Source: Saussurea involucrata (lineage: Eukaryota > Streptophyta > Magnoliopsida > Asterales > Asteraceae). From it: a stretch of DNA of 64,000 nucleotides. Made by a program: the position numbers and the translations under genes. The stretch spans positions 90,248,873-90,312,872 of the forward strand of contig CM066326.1 in NCBI GenBank assembly GCA_033807775.1, written 5' to 3'. Under the pieces are notes generated by a model that was given only the letters and a program-made list of their open reading frames with translations, was not told the origin of the DNA and searched no databases. Shown here piece by piece: positions 1 to 10,918 of the stretch; positions within the stretch are counted from its first letter, which is position 1; each line of letters begins with the position of its first letter.

Positions 1-876
1 AAGTGGACAACCTAACCGTCCTACAACTCGGCCCAAACACTCACTAACAGTGTGAGACACAAACGAATGAGTAGCCCCGCTATCAAACATCACCACATCA
101 GGCACCGAGTTAACTAAGAATGTACCTGTCACCACTTTAGGCGTAGCCTGTGCCTCCTCCACTTTCAGCTGATGAACTCTACCTCGGGCCGCCTCGGGTC
201 TAGCCTGACCCGCACTACCATCAGTAATACGCAAGGGGGCAGCCGCAGGAGCTCGTTGTGCTCCACCCCCATCAGTAACCCTCGGATTCGGGCAGTTGGC
301 CTTCACGTGGCCCGTCTGTTTGCAGTTAAAGCAGACCATCAGTGGTACTCTGCAATCATGACCGTAATGTCCTACCTGGCCACACTTGAAACATTTGTCA
401 TCTCTCCTTCCGTTACTATCCCTGGGTTTAAACCTACCGCTCCTTTGACTCGAGCGCGAGTCCGAGAACTTCGTCTCCTTTGGAACAGCCGTTATCGGTG
501 CCACGGCCTGTACCGCCTTCCTCTTCTTAGCTTGCGTCTCCAACTCAAGTTCCCGTCTCCGGGCAGCCTCCATCATCACAGCAAGCGTAGCATACTGCGC
601 AATACTCACGAACTCCCTGATCTCGGTACGTAACATATCCTTGTCCCGTGTCATCTTCATGTCCTCAGAAGCAGCATACTGGGGACAAAATAGTGCCATC
701 TCCGTGAACTTTCGGTTCATCTCCTTCACGGTCTCCGTAGTCTGAGTGAGCTCCAAGAATTCTTTAGCAATCCTCTCCATCTCTACTGGAGGCACATACT
801 CTGCTCGAAAAAGCACGACGAACTCCTCCCAGGTCAAAGTAGTGCGTTCAATAGGCGTCAAAGCAGTAGCACACAT
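1..876 (-). CDS. Gag-protease of Ty3/gypsy element (partial)
   Basis: An open frame of 292 codons runs from an ATG at 876-874 off the left edge. It holds a retrotransposon Gag core (TTLTWEEF near 840, then a FLELTQTTETV-like segment). Two CX2CX4HX4C zinc knuckles follow: CFKCGQVGHYGHDC (393-352) and CFNCKQTGHVKANC (333-292). The aspartic-protease motif MFDSGATHSFVS begins at 90. Gag packages the element RNA and the protease matures the polyprotein. Upstream in the same frame a TAG stop (888-886) cuts off sequence that probably encoded the N-terminal Gag region, so the copy is probably defective, unless ATG 876 is the real start. A Gag starting there would be short for the family. Confidence 0.82.
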   Translation of the reverse strand, partial: MCATALTPIERTTLTWEEFVVLFRAEYVPPVEMERIAKEFLELTQTTETVKEMNRKFTEMALFCPQYAASEDMKMTRDKDMLRTEIREFVSIAQYATLAVMMEAARRRELELETQAKKRKAVQAVAPITAVPKETKFSDSRSSQRSGRFKPRDSNGRRDDKCFKCGQVGHYGHDCRVPLMVCFNCKQTGHVKANCPNPRVTDGGGAQRAPAAAPLRITDGSAGQARPEAARGRVHQLKVEEAQATPKVVTGTFLVNSVPDVVMFDSGATHSFVSHTVSECLGRVVGRLGCPL

Positions 877-1627
877 TAAATCTTGCTAACTACGCTCACG
901 CTCAACTCCTCGGATCCCCCGTGACTTTTCTCGACTCGAGCACGGATCATGTGCTTCAGATAGTAGGAGCTCTACTACTACCTTCCACACCTATCCTTAC
1001 TCGTTTCGAGTCCCATCCCGGAGTGCCCAAGTAGTTCCTTGCCGACAGTTTAACCCATATGCCCGTACCAGGATATGTCAACACTCTTCCTAGTTCACTA
1101 GGAAATTCACCCCATCCCACTACCCTTGCTATGACGAAATCCCCACTAGTCATGACGAGTCGCCTCGCGAATGCACAGTTGCATACAGTGTGAAACAGAT
1201 AGACATTCGAATAAAAGATTCTATCCTACAACGGTTGGACTCAAACAAGAGCTGCGCAATTGAACTAAACCCAACATTCTAAGGCTATATGGTTCCTACT
1301 GCATACAACTTATAAGGCATTCACTTAACAACCTATCAAGACTAGCATAAAATTCTACTAGCAAGCATCAAACACGCAGTACAGTGTAATTAGCACCAAG
1401 CAATCTAGCATACATACTCCTATGTTCTAGAAAGCAATAAATTACACTAAGTACTTTACCTTTTCCCTTGGCATCGACTGACTGTACACACTGCGCCTCC
1501 GGTCACCGTTTCTAAAACGTACTTTTCCTTTCTTTTATTTCTCAAAATTTTTAAAAGGAAAAAGATAATCCCGAGCCGCAAACTTGAGTTCAAACACACC
1601 GAAATGTGTTTGATTCGCTCAAGCTGT

Positions 1628-1639
1628 GCTCTGATACCA
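1628..1639 (-). other. Primer binding site (initiator Met tRNA)
   Basis: The minus strand reads TGGTATCAGAGC, complementary to the 3' end of plant initiator tRNA-Met, three bases inside the LTR end. It primes minus-strand cDNA synthesis and fixes the orientation of the element. Confidence 0.9.
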
Positions 1640-1642
1640 AGT

Positions 1643-3918
1643 TGTAACGTCCCAAAAATTACAATAAATTTGAACTTTTTAAAATGACATTTTATTAAAA
1701 TAAACCATAAACATTTAACTCCAAATAAACATTTTATCCAAAATCTCGTTTAGTATTCAACCACAAAAAGTCTAAACAACGGAAATAATAATTAATTCGA
1801 TTATAAAGTTTGAAGTCATGAATACGTCTCGCCTGCGCCAATGTGTACCGTCACGCCTTCGAGCCACTCGTACCTGAATCAACATTTTATAGGGAAAGGG
1901 TAAGCACGAAGCTTAGTGAATTCAAACACCAACATAAGATAGCAGTCATATTAACACTACCCCTAACACAGGTAGATACACATAACCAAGCATGCAAGTT
2001 TAAGAACGCATCCTAAACTAACATACTCATGCAAGACAATCTAAGTAGGTATCCATCGGTCTCCCCGATATCACACGATCACCGTGCACGTATCCCTCGA
2101 TCTCCCCGAGTTCCTATGTCACTCATGTACGTCTTCCTCGGTCTCCCCGAGTTTTATATGATACCCAAGGTCCATACTAGACACGACACGATCTAGTACC
2201 ACACCACATAAGATTACTAGCACACACGAGCTACGGTAATGCACATACAATTATTATCCTACGTAGTGAGTGAACTCACCTCGATAAGCAACGCAGATAT
2301 CCACAAATAGCAATACGAGTCCGCCAACTCCAACTCACTTCTTTCCACCTAAAGAAGTGTTATCAAGTGTCAAAGCGAAGTCCTAACCCGAAATTACATC
2401 TACAAGTCTAAACGGGTAATTTCCAGCTTTGGTCTAAAACTACATGTCTGTTCGTGACCTGTTTAGCCCCCCTTAAACTCATCAAGCCAGAAATATTATT
2501 CCATAAATAGAAATTTATATGTCTTAGGGTTCCAGGGACATATCGCACGCGTTCATACGAGGTCCCTACAATTTTATGTGATTTTTCTAAGACAGACTAC
2601 CCGAAACAGAAATTCCGGACCAGTCCACACTTATTGCCGCTTTGGACCTAGCTAGAGGCCGAATAGATTTTTCGGCAAAACATATGAAACCTTCTCAACA
2701 CAATTTTTGAGATTTTGGCACTGGTTTCACCTCAAACCGAGCTTCCTAGAATAAACTACGGATTTTTCAAGACATGGGCAGATTAGACGATTCTCACATA
2801 AAATGATAAACTTTAAAAACGGTTTAGGGTTTTTGGGTTTGCACTAGGGTTACGAGTTAAGGCCTTAGGGGAGGGTTTAGACGACTACGGCTGAGCACTA
2901 CAAACACCACCCACTGCCATCTCCGACAGTGGTGGTCGGCGGCGGCAGCCACCGCCGGCAGTGGTGGTGGTTTGAAGGAAACTCCGATGAGGACAAGCTT
3001 ACGACTCGACCACCCTATCTCCGCCTCGTACATCCCCCCCCCCCACACACACGCGCGACCCTACACAGCCCACCATCACAGTCCTCGGCTGGTGGTGTAT
3101 GGCGGCATGTGCCGGCGGCAGCCACAGCTGTCGCGCCGGTGGTGGTTGGGTAAATCGTTTCGGCGAGGCAAGGAAAAACAAACCCCATATTCTAACTCAT
3201 GCACACCTATACTCACGCACTAGCATCCCGGAAACGTACAAAGCCACCACTCAACTGGTGGGGTACGGCTATGGCAACACCGCCGGCAGCCAAGGCTGAC
3301 GGCGGCGGTGATGCTTTTGTTTTCTTAGTTGCTCGTCGCTGAAAAGAAAAGAGAAGGGGAAGATGGTACATACCTCTCGTGAGAAAATAACACACCCCGG
3401 GAATCTCGGTTCTGACTTCAGCCAAGCCGTCGCTCCTCTCACTCTCTCTCTTTCTCGTTCTCGCCGGCAGGGAAGAACAACTCGCCGGCAGGGAAGAACA
3501 GCGGCACCGGCGGCTGCTGGTGGTGGTTCGGTGATGGCAGCCGGTAGGGGGGGGGGAGGATGATGGAGGAGATACTTAGGGTTTCTCGTGAGTTTCTTAT
3601 TTTTTTTTCTTTGGTCTGCGTGTGTGCGCCGTGAGTTACATGCGAGAATAGGGAAGGGGTCGGTTCCCCTTCATGGGCCGACCCCATGCAAGCTAATGCC
3701 AAACACCCTCTTTTGCCCCGTAGATTTTTAAGTAATTTCATTTTAATCCCAAATAGATTAGGATTTCTACTATTTAGCCCCTTATGGACAATGTCTTAAC
3801 AGAAATGGTCTTCCCCGTCAAATCTCATTAATACAGAATCGTTTAAAGGAAAAATATATTTAAATAATTAAATAAGCAAATAATTAAAGTAAAGCCATAC
3901 CGGAACACGAGCTTTACA
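1643..3918 (-). repeat. 5' LTR of the Ty3/gypsy element
   Basis: The segment begins TGTAA and ends TTACA on either strand, a perfect 5-bp terminal inverted repeat with the canonical TG...CA ends. It abuts the primer site after a 3-nt gap. The length is 2,276 bp. Internally there are three copies of a short hairpin motif, CTCGGTCTCCCCGAG or close variants, near 2057, 2098 and 2137. A 20-bp sequence (CTCGCCGGCAGGGAAGAACA) is repeated at 3461-3480 and 3482-3501. The outer boundary at 3918 rests on the terminal repeat alone because the partner LTR is outside the window. Small ORFs in the CCACCACC-rich part (2.9-3.6 kb) look non-coding. Confidence 0.7.
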
Positions 3919-3989
3919 ACTCCTCTCTCCTCTCTCCTGTCTCCTGTCTCCGGTCTCCGGTCAACCTAATTCCGACGAACACCAAATGT

Positions 3990-4310
3990 GAACTTCTGTG
4001 ATACCCATTGTAAGGCAACAAAATAAAGACGACGCCCACTGTGATACCCACTGTGATACCCATTGTAAGGCAACAAAATAAAGACGACGCACACTGCGAT
4101 ACCCACGATGAACGTTATTCCGACGAACACTAAGTAAACACTAGATGCACAATGTAATACCTAAAAACATCAACACCATTAAAAGAAGATGAATACAAAC
4201 GATACTTAGAGTGATACCCAAAATATATACAAGATGCATCACTATGATACCGCTGTGACCTACCGTGATACCACTGCAGATGTGATACCCACTATATACC
4301 CGTTGTGATA
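3990..4310. repeat. Degenerate GTGATACCC-type short repeats in non-coding DNA
   Basis: The words GTGATACC or GTGATACCCA recur about a dozen times. A longer block, CCATTGTAAGGCAACAAAATAAAGACGACGC-like, is repeated near 4009 and 4061. Downstream, 4549-4596 contains three copies of a 17-bp CTTCGCCTCTGCAAGT-type repeat, and 4690-4760 has two near-copies of a GGAGTCGCCAGAAAATGCAGA-like unit. The overlapping ORFs here are low-complexity and on both strands, so I call none of them. The rest of 3919-5460 is AT-rich, with a TA microsatellite at about 5015-5032 and nothing else recognised. Confidence 0.5.
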
Positions 4311-5967
4311 CCCATATCTGTGATGCCATATCTTCACCACCCAAAACCACCACCACTACCACTACCTCCAACCACCCACACTCCTCCCAATCAAAAGCAA
4401 CACCAACGACCACCACCATTGCCGCCGACGAAGACAGTGAGAGAGACGATTGCCGGTGGGGACGGGCGGCAGGAGCGACGACCACCACCACTGCTTTTCG
4501 ACGCCGATGACTGATTTGAGGACACCGGCAGGAGCGGCGACCACCACCCTCTTCGCCTCTGCAAGTCTTCGCCTCTGCAAGTCTTCGCCACTGCAAGATC
4601 TGATTAACATATGGATTACATCTTCGGCGACAGATCGATGGAGATGCGAGGTAGAAGATAGACTATAGAGAAGAGAGAGGCAGATGACTACCTTTGGGAG
4701 TCGCCGGAAAATGCAGAGGGGTGTTGGGAGTCGCCAGAAAATGCAGATGGGGTTTGGGAGTCTTCAGAAAATGAAGAGGAAGCAGATGACGGCTGACAAT
4801 TTGTGTAGAGAAAAATGAGAGATACTTGAAATTAGGTTTTTGAGAGATTTTAGGAGATATTTTAGAATTAATTAACATAATTAAATGGAAAACCAAATTT
4901 ACTAACATACCCTTTTATATTAATTTAAATTTTATATTAATTATGTTAAATGTGTGGCTCACATTGGTTCTCGCAGTTACCACAAACTAAATAGTTCTTA
5001 TTTGATTAAGCCCCTATATATATATATATATATTAGTCAATGACTTAACAATCATATTAAGTTCATAGTATGGAATGATATTGGGTTTATCAGATTGAGT
5101 TGGGTTCAAATTATTCTAACCCAATTCCAACCTAATAGATATGGTTTGGTCTAATTTTGTATCAACTATGTGTCGGGTTACATTGGGTTGAGTGGCCAAG
5201 TTGGTCGGTTTTTAAGCACCCCTACGCATTTGTGTAAAGCCTACTTTCAGATTAAAAAAAAAAGCTACGCAAATTTGCGTTAGGATCCCCATTTTTGTAA
5301 TTATTTTCTTTTTTTTTTAAATCCAAAAATAGGCTTATGCATTTGTGTAGACTTTGACTAAAATGGAAATTCGATGTCAAAATTGGTTAAAAAGTGAATT
5401 TTATTGAGAAGCTTGATTATTCTGGTCGATTATTACATTTAAGTTTATTACAATAATATAATTTATTTAGGGAAATTAATTAAAATGCCACAAGTTTGAC
5501 CCAATGTTACCGAAATGCCACAAAACTCTCCCATCTTACCGAAATGCCACAAAAGCCCGCGATGGGCCCCGCGATCGTGGGCCCCAGGCCCACGTGGCAA
5601 ACTGTTTCGGCCAAAAGCCCCGCGGAGCCCCCCAACTTTGCCCGTGTTGGCAAGTTCAGTCCCTGCCCGCGATCGCAGCCCGCGATGGGCCAAATTTTAC
5701 ACTTTTGGTCCCTGAAAAATTACACTTTCAGCCCCTGTACTTGGACGAATCTTGCATGCTTTTACTGTTTTTTCCACAATTATTGTACTTTGAAGACAAA
5801 TTTGTGGTTGAAATTCATTTGCATGTTTGAGATTTCATCCATAAATACCAGTAAGATGCAATTCACAATTCACACTTCCTCTTGCTTTCTTTCTTGATTT
5901 CTCTCTTGCTTTTTCTTTCTTTGAATTGTTTTCTCTCTTTATTTCTCTTCTCTCATTTCATCCACAA

Positions 5968-6291
5968 ATGACATCGTCATCAAACCCTAAGTCTACTGCT
6001 GAAAAAATGCCACCTCAAATCGAGGTCGCCATAGCAAAAAGGGAAAAGGAGATAGATGAACTAACATAAGAGTGGAAAAAAATTATGGACAGGAAGACAG
6101 TCCATTTGAGAAAGATCGAAGAGGAAGACAGGGAGATCAAAATGATGAAAAGGGATATAAAAGCTAGGGAGGCTCGTGTTCGTCGAGAACAAGAAGCAAT
6201 TCACCATATTCTGCAAGACTTCGCAATTATTCAAGCGAAGGTAAACGAGAAGCAAACTTGGATTGATGAAACTAAATCAATTTTTAAGTAG
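5968..6291 (+). pseudogene. Coiled-coil accessory ORF of the MULE, interrupted by one stop
   Basis: From ATG 5968 a 108-codon frame runs to TAG 6289-6291, broken by a single in-frame TAA at 6067-6069. Both halves are rich in Lys, Glu and Arg with heptad-like spacing (EEEDREIKMMKRDIKAREAR and following), indicating a helical coiled coil. Transcription would start from the left TIR. A GT at 6288 and an AG just before 6396 could splice the frame past the TAG into a short tail that ends at a TAA near 6475. Another frame there contains CPSCGTQW. I do not recognise the family. Second ORFs of unknown function are known in plant MULEs, and this may be one. Confidence 0.5.
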
Positions 6292-6584
6292 GTGGTGGTT
6301 GTTTTAGTTGTTTTGTATTTTTTTTTACTGTGTTGTTGTTTGTATTTTTTTTACTGTGTTGTTGTTTTGTATTTTTTTGTTGTTTTTTTACATAATGCAA
6401 GGTCAAGTCAGAGGTTACCTCATTCGTGGGCCCACTCCTCTTGTAGAATATATGACAACCCTCAACTCATTTGCTAAAGTGTGTCCGAGTTGTGGTACAC
6501 AATGGCCATACGTGGTTGCAAAAGCAGAAGCCGTTGAAGAAGGGTCAGAAAGATTGAAGATGAAGAGCCTGTTGGATGGAATAC

Positions 6585-6644
6585 AAACTAGCTGTGTTAT
6601 CAATGTTCATTTAGAAGCATATGTATGTGTGTATATATATAATA

Positions 6645-6675
<31 letters not shown>

Positions 6676-6818
6676 CATTTACAAACTAGTTGTGTTGTCA
6701 ATGTTCATTTAGAAACATATGTATGCGTGTATATATAATATGAATATATATATCATTTACAAACTAGTTGTGTTATCAATATTCATTTAAAAGCATATGT
6801 ATGTGTATATATATAATA

Positions 6819-6849
<31 letters not shown>

Positions 6850-7088
6850 CATTTACAAACTAGTTGTGTTATCAATGTTCATTTAGAAGCATATGTATGT
6901 GTGTATATATAATATGAATATATATATATATATATATCATTTACAAACTAGCTGTGTTATCAATGTTCATTTAGAAGCATATGCATGTGTGTATATATAA
7001 TATGAATATATATATATATATATCATTTACAAACTAGTTGTGTTATCAATGTTCATTTAGAAGCATATGTATGTGTGTATATATAATA

Positions 7089-7127
<39 letters not shown>

Positions 7128-7606
7128 TTTACAAACTAGCTGTGTTATCAATGTTCATTTAGAATCATATGCATGTGTGTATATATAATATGAATATATA
7201 TATCATTTACAAACTAGTTGTGTTATCAATGTTCATTTAGAAGCATATGTATGTGTGTATATATAATATGAATATATATATTTATATCATTTACAAACTA
7301 GCTGTGTTATCAATGTTCATTTAGAAGCATATGTATGTGTGTATATATAATATGAATATATATATATATCATTTACAAACTAGCTGTGTTATCAATGTTC
7401 ATTTAGAAGCATATGTATGTGTGTATATATAATATGAATATATATATATATATATATATCATTTACAAACTAGTTGTGTTATCAATGTTCATTTAGAAGC
7501 ATATGTATGTGTGTATATATAATATGAATATATATATATATCATTTACAAATTAGATGTGTTATCAATGTTCATTTAGAAGCATATGTATGTGTGTATAT
7601 ATAATA

Positions 7607-7641
<35 letters not shown>

Positions 7642-7733
7642 TTTACAAACTAGTTGTGTTATCAATGTTCATTTAGAAGCATATGTATGTGTATATATAT
7701 AATATGAATATATATATCATTTACAAATCAACG
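6585..7733 (+). repeat. AT-rich minisatellite, 13 copies
   Basis: A unit of about 62 constant bases (TGTGTTATCAATGTTCATTT is its most recognisable part) is followed by a variable TA tract, giving periods of about 78 to 102 bp. Thirteen copies can be counted by the TTCATTTA word, from about 6604 to 7665. Copies 2 and 3 are the most diverged. The array starts within the 3' end of the plus-strand ORF region and ends inside the stop codon of the minus-strand transposase, so it fills the whole gap between the two convergent genes. Confidence 0.93.
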
Positions 7734-10268
7734 TTTAGATCAACAGTATCATATGTGTTTGTTCCATATGGTTCAAGCTGTGACGGGCCTGGGGTGTGAC
7801 TGACTGAATGTCTCCCTTGCACGGTTGAAGGGACGGGATTTGGACACTCTCCACGAGTGTGTCCTACGCATTGGCACCGAGTACATCTTCGCTGTATCGA
7901 ACTTTCACCACGTGATGGACGTCGGTCGTTCTTTCTCGGTCTCCCGACTCTATTCTTATCGATTAAAGGTGGATAGCATGGCGGAAGCGGGTCGGGTGGA
8001 TACACCCATGCTGCAGGGGGTCCAGCTGGGTTTATTACCTCCACGTAAGTTCTCCGGTAATATTCGGACGTGAAGAAACAAACAGCCAAGTCGCTGCAAT
8101 CTCTACGACCCGTATGTCTTGCTGCAGCGATGGCATGGCCGCACGGTAACCCAGATTTATCCCATTCGCGACACGAACAAAGGTGGTCTTCCATATTCAC
8201 AATCGCGTGAAGATAGTCATCATGCACCTCGTACTTCCCATACCCGATTGTTCTTACCGGCCATGTCGCCGAACGACGCGCCTTGTACTGAACGATCTTC
8301 TCCGCCGTTGGTGTGACTGCATTTTGCATCTCAGCTCCTTTTAGGCGTCGAATTTGGTACCACTCTTGTTGAAAGGCCCTAAAGTAGTCCATAAGATTAA
8401 CAATCGGACATCTACGCGCAAAACGGGAGAGTGCATTCACAGACTCTGCAGTATTCGAGGTCAGAATGTCATACCGTTGTCCAGGAAAATGGGTCGCGGA
8501 CCAGCTCTCCGGTCCAGCATCGTCAAAGACTTTGGCTGCTTCGTCGGCACTATGTCGTAGCATATTCATGTACTTGTTAAACTCCCGATCCGTATATGCT
8601 CTGCATGCCGCCCAGTAGACATTCTTGTTGGTCGTAATACGTTTGTCCTTGGATTTGGCGTTCATCTCCAAATGTCGACAACATATGGCGTGAGGGGCGT
8701 TTGGGTAGATGGCAGAGATTGCGGCGCTTATGGAAGGAGCCCTGTCGGATATAAATACCAACCCTTGCGGGTCTCCGATAGCTTGTCTCAACATGGACAG
8801 AAACCAAGTCCACTCGTCCCCGGTTTTGGACTTGCCTACGCCGAAAGCTACTGGAACGATGGAGTTATCCCCGTCCATGGCAACCGCCAGGAACATCATA
8901 CCCAAGTAACGACCCTTTAAATGGGTTGCGTCTATTATCAGGACACGACGTAGATTTGCCACAAATATGCGGATCTGCAAAAACATAGGTGGTTTTCCTT
9001 TGTAAATGTTATAGTTTATAATGTGTAAACATATGACGTGTTAAAATACGTACCGCGGGTCCAAGGGCCACGAAGCACATCTCAAACCGTCGACGTGAAT
9101 CGGTCTGTAGCTGCGTGACAGTACCAGGGTTCTGCAGCTGCAAATTATATAAATATGTCGGGAGTCGTTCATACGACTCCTCGAACGCGCCTCTCACCAT
9201 AAACAGTGCATGGCATCGCGCACGCCAAGCTTGGTGGTAATCAATCGTGACGTCGAACTGCTGGTGAACATCGTGGAGGATGTCCTTTGGACGCAATGAC
9301 CTACTAACATCAAGATTTTTTTTTCAGTATCGCACCCAAAGTCTTTTTGCTGGCTTGTTTGTGGTGGGGATTCAGTTGCGTCCTCGTACAAGTGTGTACG
9401 TCGTCCAACTTTCTAATAATGAACGCCCCTCCTTTGCCACCCGTTTCAATCGCGTACATCCTCCACTCACAGTTTTTTCTGGCACATTCAACTATGTATC
9501 TAGTTTTATCAGATTTCGACATGCGCCTTTCGAAACCCTCTTCCAAGAACTTAAGTCCGACCTGACTTGCCAAGAGATCCTTCGACTCGAATATCTGACC
9601 TACATGTAACATTTCACTGCGAATATAAGGTGTAGGTTCGTAGGTTTGTGTCTAGGTATGGGAGTCTGGAAGAATATGGGGCATATCAAAAAAGTCATCT
9701 ATCTGACTACATGATTTTCTACTAGGGGTCTGATCACCAGTTCATCACTATCGGTGTCTGATCTGTCTATTTCAGAATTACCCGTTCTGAAAACGTGGGT
9801 TTCGTCATCAGCAACTCCAGCAGTACGCCCTTCGTGTGGTTGTGGTTGTTGTTGTTGCATCTCCGGAACCGTTGGGGCGTTGGACGCCTGAAATTGAGAA
9901 TCGGGCTGCTCTATTTGGAGGTTTTCGTCGTCATCGTCGTCGTCGTTTTCGTCGGATACGCCGGGATACACAAAAAGTAATGGGGGCCTTTCTGAATCGA
10001 CTGCAAAGTGCAGAAAAGTAGAGATATCCCCATCGTTGGATAAATCCACAAATGCCCCATCGCCATTTTTAAACACTAACTTGCAAACAGCAGAAGGGTT
10101 GATTCCACATTTTTGCATGGCGTATGCAAGAAATTTCTGATAAGTATAGTTTACTGGCACTTTTACACCATGCTTAGATTTATAAACAAATTTCCATTCA
10201 TTGTTGTCTTCCACCCATTCACCATCGTAACAGAAAAATAGCTTAGCTTTTACAACAGATGAACTCAT
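7721..10268 (-). pseudogene. MURA-type MULE transposase, one intron and three lesions
   Basis: The N-terminal part (10268-9699) resembles the PB1-like domain of plant MULE transposases. It is followed by a DNA-binding MuDR-type region (9612-9310, with CARKNCEWRMYAI) and a linker segment (9296-9054). The catalytic core, SWIM finger (CSCREWDKSGLPCGHAI) and a C-terminal CCHC knuckle (CTRCQCVGHTRGEC) lie in 8974-7721. First and second catalytic Asp lie in IIDATHLKG and FISDRAPSI; a Glu in DREFNKYM is a candidate third. A phase-0 GTACGT...CAG intron of 79 bp (9053-8975) joins the last two parts cleanly. Three breaks separate the rest: a frame change near 9700, a TAG at 9654-9652, and a one-base shift at a nine-A run (9315-9323). 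Otherwise it is well preserved. Confidence 0.9.
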
Positions 10269-10918
10269 TTTTTTAGTAGTATCTCAAACACAAAATATTG
10301 CAGAAAGAAATCAAGAAAGAAGTATGAAATCGGTGTGTGGATCATGGATTGCATTTTACATCTATTTATGAATGAAACAACCAACATTGATGACAACCAA
10401 TCTCTCATTTCATCCACAAACTGGTATTCCAAAAACACTGATTTAACATTGATTCAAACATGCAAATGAATTTCAACCACAAATTGGTCTTTAAAGTACA
10501 ATAATTGTGGAAAAAAACAGTAAAAGCATGCAAGATTCGTGCAAGTACAGGGGCTGAAAGTGTAATTTTTCAGGGACCAAAAGTGTAAAAATTAGGGTTT
10601 TTGTCTTCAAAATTTTTCTAGGGTTAACCCTGGGCCGACGCGTGGCGGGTTAGCCCGCGATCGCGGGATCCCAACGCGGGCAGGGACCAAAACTGCCAAC
10701 ACGGGCATTCTTGAGGGGGGAAAGGTGGGTCGCAGGCATTCTTGAGGGACCAACGCGGGCAAAGTGGGCAAACCTTGGTGACACGTGGGCCTGGGGCCCG
10801 CGATCGCGGGATCCACCGCGGATTTTTGTGGCATTTCGGTAAGATGGGCGAGATTTGTGGCATTTTGGTAAGTTTGGGTCAAACTTGTGGCATTTTAATT
10901 AATTTCCCATTTATTTAT

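Larger units (their letters stand above)
1..3918 (-). mobile_element. Ty3/gypsy LTR retrotransposon, 5' portion, cut by window edge
   Basis: Reading the minus strand from 3918 downwards gives the order 5' LTR (3918-1643), primer binding site (1639-1628), an untranslated leader, Gag with two zinc knuckles, and the retropepsin active site, where the window ends. This order and the DSGATHS protease motif identify a Ty3/gypsy element. Polymerase, integrase and the 3' LTR must lie to the left of base 1. The long LTR and Met-tRNA primer are typical of large plant gypsy lineages such as Tekay/Del or Retand, but I cannot choose between them without the polymerase. The target duplication cannot be checked because the other end is missing. 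Confidence 0.88.
5470..10908. mobile_element. Complete Mutator-like element (MULE), 5.4 kb
   Basis: Both ends are GGGAAATTAATTAAAATGCC in inverted orientation, and the element is bracketed by a perfect 9-bp duplication ATTTATTTA (5461-5469 and 10909-10917), the Mutator signature. The terminal inverted repeats are long: about 360 bp on the left (5470-5830) and about 450 bp on the right (10457-10908). The right one carries extra GC-rich sequence. Each TIR ends inwards at a TATA-like box: ATAAATACC near 5840 on the plus strand and ATAAATAG near 10365 on the minus strand. This suggests paired inward promoters. The minus strand carries the transposase, the plus strand a coiled-coil ORF, and a minisatellite separates their 3' ends. 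Confidence 0.95.

Noticed and set aside
172..633. 153-codon plus-strand ORF at the left edge
   Set aside because: It is the antisense shadow of the Gag-protease frame, which has two zinc knuckles and a protease motif on the minus strand.
4141..4596. 151-codon minus-strand ORF with overlapping frames on both strands
   Set aside because: It consists of CCACCACC repeats and the GTGATACC and CTTCGCCTCTG repeats; several frames are open at once, which reflects composition.
8577..8920. Several 65-82-codon ORFs overlapping the transposase core
   Set aside because: They are shadows of the GC-rich transposase exon on the other frames.
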